From Gossypium raimondii (Eukaryota; Streptophyta; Magnoliopsida; Malvales; Malvaceae), in NCBI RefSeq assembly GCF_025698545.1, contig NC_068575.1, positions 57,917,980 to 57,981,979 on the forward strand: a stretch of DNA of 64,000 bases. The letters run 5' to 3'. The position numbers and the translations under genes were made by a program. This document shows, piece after piece, positions 23,103 through 38,914 of this stretch; the stretch's first letter is position 1, and each line of letters begins with the position of its first letter. The notes below the pieces were generated by a model that was given only the letters and a program-made list of their open reading frames with translations, did not search any database and had not been told where the DNA came from.

Positions 23103-25781
23103 TCAATTTCTACCCGATTGAGACGATTGTCCAACATGGTAGTTTCGGAGCGGGCATTTACTCCGATTATGACCGGTTAATCTGCATACGCCATACAGCT
23201 TCCCCTCAGATTTCTCCCTAATGTCCATTTCGTTATGGATTCTGGATGATTGCGGACGACCTTTCGAGTTCCTACGCAACCTTTTGTCTAGGACAAACTC
23301 GAAGGTCGACAAAGGTACCTCCCAAGTAGATAGGTCAGGAAGCACGGGGAACTTGTTTTCCCATACACGCAACGTGAGTTCGATGGTGTACACTTCATCG
23401 ATAAATTGTTCTACATTGAGCCCAACTTTAGCACAAGCTGCCATGACATGTGTACATGGATAATGAAGTGTTTGAAACCTCTTGCAGTCGCACCGTCTGT
23501 TTCGGAGATCAACTCCGTAGGACCTAGGTGATATACCGGGTCGACGACCGATGGTTTCTGTAACTCGAAACGTTTCATTATGTCGTGAATATACTTCTAC
23601 TGTCATCGACCTTGCCATCCGACGGTTTGCAACCATTGCATCCCTAACATCTTTGACAAAGACGTGTCCCGCCTCCATCTGGTTCACTTGTTGCTGACCC
23701 ATTCTTGGCATCAAGGTAGCCAACCTGTAGAACGTAGCCGAGAAGACAGATGAAATTGGAAGATGCCGTGTTTTTAATAACACAGTGTTGATCCCCTCCA
23801 CCAAGTTTGTGGTCATTTGACCATAACAAAAGCCCTCGTCAAAACTTTGAGCCCATTGCCACTGCTCCATGGTACCCAACCACTGCTGGAAAGATGTGTT
23901 GGTTTGACCTTCCATGTCACTCTCAAGTTGGGCCATTCTTTGGCGAAAAATGTGTGGCTCTAGCTCACGCGCTGCATATGTATTAAGAAAATTTAAGTTA
24001 CAGTATTGCTCTAAAATATTTTACCTTATATTGAAAAGATAAGGTAATTCTTTACCTATTCTCACAACTTGTCTCTTCCAGTCTACATTCTTATAATCTC
24101 GCTAGAAGTTAGTCGCAATGTGCCGGATGCAGTAAACAGATCTTCATGGTGTACTGGAACGCCTAATGGCTGCAATTAATCATTTCCCTCTATTGGAGAT
24201 GATGCAAATATTATCGTTGCTAATAACATACATTCGCAAGTTGGTAAGGAAGAACTCTCGTGATTCTATGTTCTCCTTATTGACGATGGCAAATGCTATC
24301 GGGAGCACGTTCCTGTTGCCGTCTTGAGCAACCGCAAGAAGTAGGATTTGTCTGTATTTTTTATATAGCCAGGTTCCATCTACTTGCACAAACGATTTGC
24401 AGTGGGGAAATGTGCGCACACATTGATAAAACGTCCAGAACATCCGATGGAAAATTTTTTTTCTCGATTGTAGTTGGTCATCCGGCCCATAATAAGATTG
24501 TGTCTACAACTCAATTACAGTCCCCGGCACGTGTTCCCTCATAGCGGCTATCCATCCCTGTAACTCATTGTACGATGTATCGAAATCTCTGTACAATTGC
24601 TCCATTGCCATCTGTTTAGCTATCCATGCCTTCTGGTATGATACTCGATACTGGAATCGTACTTGTATTTCGACAATCAGTACTGAAACTTTAATGGTCG
24701 GCATGTCTTTCACCATTGACATGATGCACGCACAGATAGTTTTGGAGTCAAGTTTTCGATGATCTTCTGTCATACGTGTTGAAATGCATGTGTGAGGCCC
24801 AACCAATTTTTGTATCTCCCACATCTGCAACTTCTGGATAAATGCAGCTTGTATCCGCCAATTGCAGCCTTCTGCCGACCTCCAACACTCTCCAATATAT
24901 AATGTTGGTTTAGACACGATGACTTTGTAATCTACTGATATATTCATGCTATACCACTTAATGGCAAATATGCATTCTTCCTTACTTTCAAATCTCTGGC
25001 CCACGAACAACTCATCTAGATCAAAATATACGGCCATTCGGTTAGCAGTTAGTATTTCAGGGTACTCCGAAAACTTGGTTGCCCGTGCCGTATCGGGGTC
25101 TATCCGAGACATGTGTGCCTCAGGATTATTGTGTATCACAATACGACGAATCTGGTTTCCGACTGAAGACGCGTTAACGTTTCTATCCTCATTCACGCCT
25201 TCGTCGTCAATATCATCAGGGACCTCGTCCACGTCAGGATCACTCTCACTATCAACTTCGTAATCAACAGGATCACTACTATAGTATACATCATCACCAA
25301 CCACATCAGTCTCGGCTGCAGCATTAAAATCAATATCAATCCCGTGTATAGTTGATTGACTATCAACATATGATACCGGAACCACCATACACGGCGCTTG
25401 AACTCTATCTTCTTCACCTAATGGAGTGGGATCTTCAGTTGCCTCCACATCGGTTAACTCAGCAAATAACTGAATCGGTGCATTTTGGTTGCTCTGAGTC
25501 CCACAATAAAGAGCGACCATTGTCTCCACGTCTTCATCGTTTACAAGTTCCATTTCGGTAAATTTTATTGGATCTGCCGAAACTGGAAACTTGTAGAAAA
25601 ATTTTGATATCCTTCTCCCACAACGTCTATAAATTTGTTCACTAAGTTTTTCCTTCATATCATCAAACGAGATATTTCTATTAAATCTCATTGCTACTTG
25701 TTTTCGACATTCAAATATACATCCCACGGTTGTCAAAATTTCCCCATCGAAATAAACGCATACAAAAAATTGATTCTCCAT
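23103..25781 (-). pseudogene. Decayed MULE transposase (copy 1)
   Basis: Mutator-family transposase for cut-and-paste or replicative transposition in the nucleus. It starts MENQFFVCVYFDGEI, with an N-terminal PB1/MuDR-like part, an acidic stretch (SESDPDVDEVPDDIDDEG), the MuDR zinc-like domain (ECWRSAEGCNWRIQAAF), the MULE DDE core with FVQVDGTWLYKKY (first Asp), and a C-terminal SWIM zinc finger (CDCKRFQTLHYPCTHV). Compared with copy 2 there is a stop where copy 2 reads Gln (about 24504, after GTVIEL), and an indel after IISNRGK (about 24180). The second catalytic Asp is Asn here (SNRG against SDRG in copy 2). An intron of about 80 bp near 23972-24055 matches one in copy 2. The changes look like C-to-T decay of methylated DNA. 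Confidence 0.88.
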
Positions 25782-26032
25782 CTTCAATACTAGATCTGTT
25801 AAAAAAAATTTAAATTTCTTAAAGCATTTTCGAAATGTAAAAATTACATAAAATTTTAATGCAAAATTTTTCATTCGAAGTTAACAAAATTAATAACCTA
25901 ACAAAATAACTTTCAAATAATAAAATTACTAATAAGACTCTACATTATATTTAAAAAGAAATAAACTAAAATACCTTATCCTTCTTCTTCTTTTCCTTTC
26001 TTTTTTTCTTCTCCCTTCCTTCTTATTTCCAT

Positions 26033-26420
26033 TCCTCTACTAAAAATTATGTCTGTGTTTCGAGGGTATATATAGGGAAAAATAAGACCATTGACACTTC
26101 TCAATATGGCACCACTAATGGCGCCTGTCAGATAGGCACCACCATTGGCACCTCTAAGATAGACGCCACTACTTTGTATTATATCGGGTCATTTACTAAC
26201 TCGAGAAAAAATTAATTATATTTTATTAAAAAAATTTAATATAAAATATACATTGACACCTATTAGATAGGCGACATTAGAAAAAAAAATTTAATATTTT
26301 TTAATTCATTAGTGCCTCTGAGATAGGCGCCAATACAAAAAATATACCATTTTCGTAAATAATCTTTCTGACGACCTATTTTAGTACTAAATTTTTTAAA
26401 CCTATATTAGTAAAAAACCC
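26033..26420. repeat. Right TIR of MULE copy 1, with transposase promoter
   Basis: Read on the minus strand it starts GGGTTTTTTACTAATATAGG, runs through GGCGCC units and the motif TATATATA, and ends in the transposase leader. It therefore doubles as terminal repeat and promoter of the transposase gene. Confidence 0.8.
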
Positions 26421-26430
26421 CACAATAATA
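26421..26430. repeat. Right target-site duplication of MULE copy 1
   Basis: CACAATAATA, identical to 22435-22444. Confidence 0.85.
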
Positions 26431-27851
26431 TTATAATATCACTTAAGAAAATTTTCTATTTTATTATCAGAATAGTGATCCTAATTATATTTTGTAATTA
26501 ATTTGTTTCGCTTTTTAGCAAGTGTATATCGTGAATTTTAATATTTATTTATCATCATTAATAATTATATATAAGCCAGCGAAGTAATTACTTTCTATCA
26601 CCAAATGACCCCAGTAATTAAAGACATTTTAGGTGAAGCGACAATGAATTTAATCATGCAATTTATAAAAGATTTAACATTTTTCTTTTTGGATTTAACG
26701 TGAAATTGTAGACTACTCATTTGACTTGACAAGCCTTGAAACACAGTATTTTCTTCAATTCAAGACAGGTCCATCTAAGCCGAATTACTAATTAAAAATA
26801 ATGACATTATTTTATTTAAAATTTATCACAAAAATATTAATATTAATATTTAAAAATATTAATATGAAATGGCTTATCAAGCTCGGCTTGATTTCAGCTT
26901 GAGCAAGGAATTTTAAAATTTTACTAGCTGCTGAACACCTTTAAATTAAATCAAGCTCCAAATGCAATACCTTTCTTTATTAATCAAAATTAAACTCCTT
27001 AGAACTTAAATTCTAAAACCATCAAAAGAAAAAAAAAACACAAAGTACACACGTAGGCATAAAGGAAGTAGTGAATTTTTTTTAGCTACTTGGAAATAAA
27101 TTAAGCATTTAAAATCCAATGAGGTAAAGAATCACAATCACAATCACTCATCACACGTCGGACTTGTATGACTATAATGAATGAAAGTTTGTCTACATCG
27201 TCAAGCACCGAACAAAAAGAAAAGAAAAGGCCAATATATCAAACCTAAAACCACAACCACCCCTAAGAGATCATTTCTAAGCTAAGCTAAAGCCTATGTA
27301 GAGCACACTCTATCCCCAATCCATTTGCACATTCTCAAAACAAATCTAATAAAACATACTAAGTTTAGTCAATAAACCTCCTTCATAAGCAATGATTGTC
27401 ACCACTATAACCTTCCACACAAATCAAAGTACTTGGAGAAAAAATATATAATGAATTTAAAGAATACTTTTGCTCGTCTCGATTTTATCTTCATATTGTA
27501 GCAAAAAATAATCAAGAAACTTCGAAGAGGGAATCTTACCACAGTACTCATCTGTACCAAAGAAGTCTTTTAACATTCAATACACACAGTATGAATAATA
27601 ATCAAATTAAAGAAGATATTAACATTATGATCTCAGTGTCGGCAAAATAAGAACTTTTGTTGAGCTTGCGTTACCTTACAAAATAATACCAAGAAGCCTT
27701 CAAGATTTCAGTGGGGGTAGCTGCTCTCGTTGTAGATCTGTCCCTTAAAGTACATACAGGTATCGTGTCAAGCAACAAAAATCAATGTGCTGCATGTCCC
27801 AACCAAGGACCAAAAGCGAAACCATCTAAACATAATTGTCCAAACTCCACC
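26431..27851. other. Intergenic region and AUG6 3' flank
   Basis: AT-rich; the AUG6 3' UTR probably covers the part near 27852. No other gene signal is visible. Confidence 0.45.
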
Positions 27852-33258
<5,407 letters not shown>

Positions 33259-33363
33259 GTCTATCTAATAGGCTCCAATGAAAAAAAGTAATTTATTTTG
33301 GTAAATATTTTTTCTGAGACTCTATTTCAGTTTTTTTTTTTAAAGTATTTATGTAAAAAACTC
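33259..33363. repeat. Solitary terminal fragment of the same MULE family
   Basis: It reads GTCTATCTAATAGGCTCCAA, then 'tgaaaaaaagtaatttatttt', then GGTAAATATTTTTTCTGA, and ends near GTAAAAAACTC. This parallels the right terminus of MULE copy 2 (about 44125-44195) closely. No transposase sequence accompanies it, so it is a relic of a third insertion. Confidence 0.65.
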
Positions 33364-33535
33364 TACTTTAGCTAAGGATAATAATTATTTGTTAGGGAAA
33401 AGTTTTAATATTAGTAGTGGAGTTAAGATTTTATGTGTTATTAAATTTTATTTTAAAAATTACAGATAATTATTTAATTATAAAAAATTCTATTTTAATT
33501 ATATAAAATAAAAATTTACAATTTAAATATTCACA

Positions 33536-34525
33536 TTAAAATTATAAACGACAAATTTAATCCCCACATTTATATAATATATTGATTTAGTTATAAATTT
33601 TAAAATTAACTTTTAAATTTTATAAATATTTTTAATTTGATCATAATTTTAAAAAATTAAAATGTATATAAATACATAAATATTTTAAAAATATAATAAT
33701 CAATTTAAAAAATAAAAAAAATATTTTAAAAAATATAATAATATTAAATAAATATAATTATATTAATATTAAATAAAATAAAAATCCCCACCCGTCCCTC
33801 TCCGTCTCCTCCACCGAACCTACCCCCACCACCGTCCCCATCTCCCCACCTCCACCTCCACCACCATCCCTACCCCTCCCCCACCCCAATCCCAGTTCCT
33901 CTCCCCCCATCTGGATTTGAACAACGAAGGCAATGGACCAATTTTTGTCACTCATGGACATGGTGAAATTGGTGAACAGTGTCAGAACCACTGTTCCAGA
34001 GTTGAATGTTGTCTCCACGACTCCACCATCCCCAAACAATGATGCTGATAATTTTTGTATGTAGAATCAATCAAGGCCATTCTAGTGGCCACAGGAGCCC
34101 TCTTCTGTTATGGATAGTTAAAGCCAGTCGAATCAGCTGATGCAAAAGCTAACTTTATATTCCTTAATTTGTAGCAGCGGCAGAGAGGGACGGGGTGGGA
34201 ATTTTTTTTATTTAATAGTAATATAATTTTATTAATTTAATATTTATTTTAAATTTATTATATTTTTAAATTATTTATTTATTTTATGTCTTGTGAAATT
34301 TTATATATTATTATTTATTGTCAACAATATTTTTTCATTTTATATATTTTTAAATTTATTATAATATTTTTTAAAAATATTTATGTACTTTTATATTTTT
34401 TTTTGAATTTTTAGAATTAAGATTAAATTGAGAATATTTATAAATTTTGAGGGTTAGCTTTTTAAAGTTGTGGCTAAATTGATATAATATGTAAAAGTTT
34501 AGGGTTAAATTTGTTATTATACTGA
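33536..34525. repeat. Large foldback (inverted-repeat) element
   Basis: Two long AT-rich arms (about 33540-33805 and 34170-34520) are imperfect inverse copies of each other. Inner arm ends read CCCCACCCGTCCCTCTCCG on the left and, inverted, CCCACCCCGTCCCTCTCTG on the right. Outer parts also pair (AACGACAAATTTAATCC against AATAACAAATTTAACCC). The roughly 365-bp centre contains a short open stretch starting MDQFLSLMDMVKLVNSV that I cannot assign. No target duplication was found. It could be a foldback or MITE with captured DNA. Confidence 0.55.
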
Positions 34526-37065
34526 TTTGTTAACTGCAACGTCAACTTATCAATTGTAATTTTAACGAGAGTGCCAAAAATGGTCGAACTATGTACCGTA
34601 AGTGCTTAAATTGTAAACATTTTTATTTCAAGTGCCTAATGTGAAAATTTTTTATAATTGGGTGACTATCTATTTAGTTTACCCAAATAAAAAGATTGTG
34701 TTAAAATTTCATATATAGATAAGATTATAAAAAGATTGTGTTAAAATATTCTCTTGATTATAATTTTAAAAATTCAAAATATATATAAATACATTTCAAA
34801 ATATTATAATAAAATTATGATAAAAATATAAAAATACATAACTTTAATGTACTAGTCAGTATTTTAACTGAAAAAATAACAAACAAAATTTGACTTTTTT
34901 ACAAGATTGAGAGGTTAATGATTAAATTTAACTTTTTTACAAGATTGAGAATAAATTTTAACTGGAAAAAAATAACAAACAAAATTGATTAATGGCAAAA
35001 ACGTTAATGATTTACTTTGACAATATATGAATAATAAAAGTCAATATTATTCCTACTCAAAGCTCCAATACCTTTCACTAAAAAAAAAAACCCTTATCCA
35101 CCACCTTTTATTTTGTTTTTGTTGTTGTGGTCGGTCATTGGCACCATCTTGAAAGGTGTTGTTTGCACTCCTATCCTCCCCTCCCCTCCCCTCTGTTTAA
35201 ACTATTATCATATCACTTTTCTCCATGTTTTGTTTCAAAAGTGTTTTAGTAGCCTTATTAGATTCAATGTCACTTGTCGTTTGACCACCTTGAGAAACTT
35301 GCCACATGTCCCTCTTATCCGACCAAGAATATTGACCATTCGGATCTCCATCCAAAGATCCCGAACAACAGGATCTGAGCATGAGATTTAGAGCATTCCA
35401 AAGCTTCATTGAACGGTCGGTTGCCACCCATCTTCGCCACTCCTTTTATCGTTTATGGTGTCAGCCATCGACCATTTTTCAACTCAAATGAGGATGATCT
35501 TTTGGAATAATAAAGTTTTTTGGGGTTCACGTGTTGGACAGTGCCCTGGCTTCACTTGTTGATAGCTATAGAATTAATGTCTCATGGTGACTCGATTTCT
35601 CTAATCCTCAGTAAAATAATTTGATTTGAGTCAAAGATGTTTTTGTTGCCACCACGACAAGGATTTGCATAGAGACTCACTATTTAAGGTTCTTTGATGC
35701 TTGAGAGTGCTTTCAATTGAGAGGGACATAAGTACATGCTGGAGTCTCTCCTTGTCCCCACTTATCGGCAAGGATGCCTAATTTCTAGTAATGGAGGCTT
35801 GTTTTCTCCTTCACTGAGTTTCAGGTTTTACTTGTCTTTTGGGATTCTGTCTTGTATGGAATTAAGGACCTCAATTGCTCTATTGAGTTTGTGTAATTGT
35901 GTTTATGATATTGTCCTCCTCTATCTATTATTCATTTTTCTCTCATGGAGTGAAATGAATATTTGATTAAAAAAGAAAAAAACAAAAGGTTAACCAAAAG
36001 GTTCCATACAAGGACGAAGGCAAAAGAAGTAGACAGACGCTTTGGTCCTAAAAATTGGTAGATTTGTCATTTAATCCTTAATTTTTTATGAAATTACATT
36101 AATATAATGGTAAAAATGTATCTTAACCTCTCAATAATTTATTATTCATCTCTGTCCCCTAAACTATTGACAAATGATCAATTAATATTTGTAACAATAC
36201 TGAGACCTTTCCCGTGAGCTTGAAGGTCGTATCTATATCAATCGAGACGTTTCCAAAACTCCGTAAATCCAATTGGGCTCTCCGCAAAGTGCAAGAGCCA
36301 AAATCCTCCGAGAGAGATAATACATTTCGTTGAGGGTTCGAGACCCAACCCCCCTCAATAGAATAGTATGTAAAAAATTCGGGGCGATTTTGAAGATTTC
36401 TTTTACTATTAAATTACATTTATACTAATATTTCAAATAAAATAAATCAATATATGTATTAAAATAATTAATTAATTCAGCAATTAAATTTATACAATCT
36501 AAATGCTGAAAGTAATAAATACTTAGCTGTGCAAATATTTTGGCATGATTGTAAGGATAATGAGTTAAGATCTTATCATAGAGCAAGATGGTGTTGGATT
36601 AAAAGAAATTTATGCTTAAATATTATATATTTTAGTGTCTAAAACACTGAATTAAAATCAAATTGAATATTAAATTAATTGAGTTAAAATCTATTGATTT
36701 AAAAATATCTTTTAATTATCTTTAAGTTTCTTTTATAATTTAAATTTTGTTTTCATATTGTAAAATAAAAATTAAAAAATAGTAATATAACACCCTCAAA
36801 ATCCCTTTAGTAGAAAATAATATGAGATAGATGTAATGAAATAATATATAAGAAAGAGTAAAGGATAAGAGATATTAGAGAAAAATGAAATAAGAAATAT
36901 GTTCTGAAATATTGATTTGAGGCAGAATCTAAATCGATTTAAGCTAGATCAAACCAAAGTGAGAATCCCTTATCTAAACCTGGATGAGTCGGTTGGAGTA
37001 TTTTGAATTGCACTTGCCACCCAGCCCTTGAACAGTTTTGTGACTTTTTATTTTTTTTGGAATAC
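34526..37065. other. Intergenic DNA, unassigned
   Basis: AT-rich with a higher-GC island at about 35100-35970. That island has open frames on both strands (35113-35391 plus, 35197-35427 minus, 35736-35966 plus) but no recognisable domain; it may be a decayed transposon or gene fragment. A second, more GC-rich patch at 36190-36350 contains GGTTCGAGACC, discussed under rejected items. Confidence 0.35.
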
Positions 37066-37074
37066 TTATATTTA
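37066..37074. repeat. Left 9-bp target duplication of the outer MITE
   Basis: TTATATTTA, identical to 44249-44257, on the two sides of the outer Mutator-type MITE although these are now 7.2 kb apart. Confidence 0.8.
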
Positions 37075-37562
37075 GGGTAAATTACACTCAATGTCATTAA
37101 ACTATTAATAAGTTTATGCTTTGATCACTTAATTTCAAAGAGTTGCAAAATGGGCATTGAATTATTCGATAATTTTTATTTAAGCAAATGGGTTATTAAT
37201 TTTCTTTTAAAAGAAAGTTTAGCTAGTAAGTTTCAAGTGACGATTCAACGATTGATATGATGATCAGTTCTCGTCGGCAAGTTGAAGAACATAATTTAGA
37301 TCTAATTTGATTTTACAATTAGTGTCGGAGATCGGTGAAGAAAGTTGTTTAGATTTTGGTTGACAAATTCATGACCTTCAAAACTATTTTGTGAAAAAAA
37401 AAACTTGTGGAAGAGAAAAAGAATTGGAGCTTTTAATTGGTATATGCGGTGCAAACATATAAGGCCATAAAACAACGATTTTAACAGCCCATCAACTTAA
37501 ATGAAAAATTTCAAATAGTTTAATAACAATTTTATAACTTTTTGAACTCGAGTGATCAAAAC

Positions 37563-37880
37563 GGGTTTTTTACCCAAATAATGTAGAAAAAAAATACTAA
37601 AATAGGATGTCAGAAAAAAAAATTACCAAAATAGGTTACTTTTTCATTGGAGCCTATTAGATAGGCGCCAATAAATAAAATAATAATTTTTTGAATAAAA
37701 TATAATTTTAATAATTTTTTAATATTTTTTAAAAAAAATACGGGTCAAAATATGGTTGGGTCGGGTCGGGTCAGGTGGCGCCTGTCTAGTAGGCGCCAAT
37801 GAAGGAGCCTGCTGGAGAGGCGCCAATGGTGCCTCTGCCCCCTGCATGTTGCTGCTGCTGCTGCCATTGAATTGTCCCTT
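37563..37880. repeat. Left TIR and PMD-side terminal region of MULE copy 2
   Basis: After the terminus it matches the right TIR in reverse through ATTAGATAGGCGCCAAT, then has GGCGCC units at about 37775-37830. Beyond that it diverges from the transposase-side TIR and contains a (CTG)n run and a leader-like purine tract (GAGAAGAAGAAGAAGAAG, about 37960-37985). Confidence 0.7.
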
Positions 37881-37996
37881 CATAAACCTTTTATTTTGGC
37901 TATAAGTAATAGCAAATGGTCCCAAACTCAGTCCACACGGTAGAGAAAAAAAAAGAGAGAAAGGAGAAGAAGAAGAAGAAGAAAGAAAGAAAAAAG

Positions 37997-38910
37997 GTAA
38001 TGTATTTTTTTAATAAATAATTTTGTTTATAATTTAAAAGGTTTATAGTTTGTGAATTTTTAGGATCTATTTTAGAAAATATTGTGAATTTTTGTTATTA
38101 ATTATTAATTATAAATTATCTATATTTAGTGTTTATAGTTTAGATTAGAATTTTGTATGAATATTTTAAATTTTTGTATGAATATTATATTTTTTATGAA
38201 TATTGTAATGTTGTATGGATATTGTAATTATTTTATAATTAAATTTGTATTTATAGTTTTGGATTAGTAATTTTTGTATGAATATTGTAATTTTGTATGA
38301 ATATTATAAATTTTTGTATGAATATTGTAATATTATAGTTTTGTATGAATATTGCAATTTTTTGTATGAATATTGTAATTTTGTAATTTTGTATGAATAT
38401 TGTAATACTATAATTTTGTATGAATATTGCAATTTTTTGTATGAATATTGTAATATTGTAATTTTCTATGAATATTGTAATGTGGGGATATATTGTAATA
38501 TTGTAATTTTTGTATGAATATTGTAATTATTTTATAATTAATTTGTTAGTAATTTGGGAAAAATTCACAATATTTTGTGTTTGTAATTATTTAAAATTTA
38601 ATTTATTAGTAATTTATGATTAAGCTATAAGTTGTTGTGTTTAGTTTAGTATTTGGTGAGTTTAATATATAAAGTTTATAAAAAAATTAAAAATCATTTC
38701 ATTAAAAGTTTAATTATAAAAAATTAAAAATCATTTTATTAAAAGTTTAATTATAACTGACTTTTTAATCATATAGTTGTTGTTAACTCATTTAATTTTT
38801 ATATAATGTAACTTTTATATAATTAAATTTTATTTGATTTTGTATTTATTTAACAAGAATTATTGATTTTTGAAACAAATTAATCAATTCATTTTTTATT
38901 GCAGATTTGC
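37997..38910 (+). other. Presumed 5' UTR intron of the PMD gene
   Basis: A purine-rich leader ends ...AAAAAAG at 37996 followed by GTAATG, and a good acceptor (TTTTTTATTGCAG) lies at about 38904, 11 bp before the PMD ATG. The enclosed 0.9 kb is AT-rich and includes a minisatellite. This is a splice inference only. Confidence 0.45.
38150..38530. repeat. AT-rich minisatellite (TATGAATATTGTAAT)n
   Basis: Degenerate tandem copies of a word close to TTGTATGAATATTGTAATTT, more than a dozen times over about 380 bp. They make a spurious open frame (38278-38517, repeated YEYCN). It lies in the presumed first intron of the PMD gene and is absent from MULE copy 1. Confidence 0.8.
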
Positions 38911-38914
38911 AGAA

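Larger units (their letters stand above)
22445..26420 (-). mobile_element. Mutator-like element (MULE), copy 1
   Basis: A 3.98-kb DNA transposon with long terminal inverted repeats (about 22445-22800 and 26033-26420) starting GGGTTTTTTTA, flanked by a perfect CACAATAATA duplication. The TIRs contain several GGCGCC-bearing units (ATTGGCGCCT / AGGCGCCAAT). Inside lie a 45-bp remnant of a PMD gene (22802-22846) and a decayed transposase gene on the minus strand. The two TIRs match through the TATA-like 'tatata' and leader right up to AGTAGAGGA, so the left end is a near-copy of the transposase promoter end. By eye, the transposase regions of copies 1 and 2 are more than 90% identical. It cannot make a full transposase now. 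Confidence 0.9.

Noticed and set aside
33758-34039. Gly/Glu-rich open frame on the minus strand
   Set aside because: It spans the GC-rich core and inner arm of the foldback element; composition explains it.
36335-36345. GGTTCGAGACC, like a tRNA/SINE B box
   Set aside because: No matching A box, acceptor stem or cloverleaf around it; the flanking arm pairing is poor.
38278-38517. Open frame of repeated YEYCN residues
   Set aside because: Product of the AT-rich minisatellite, inside a presumed intron.
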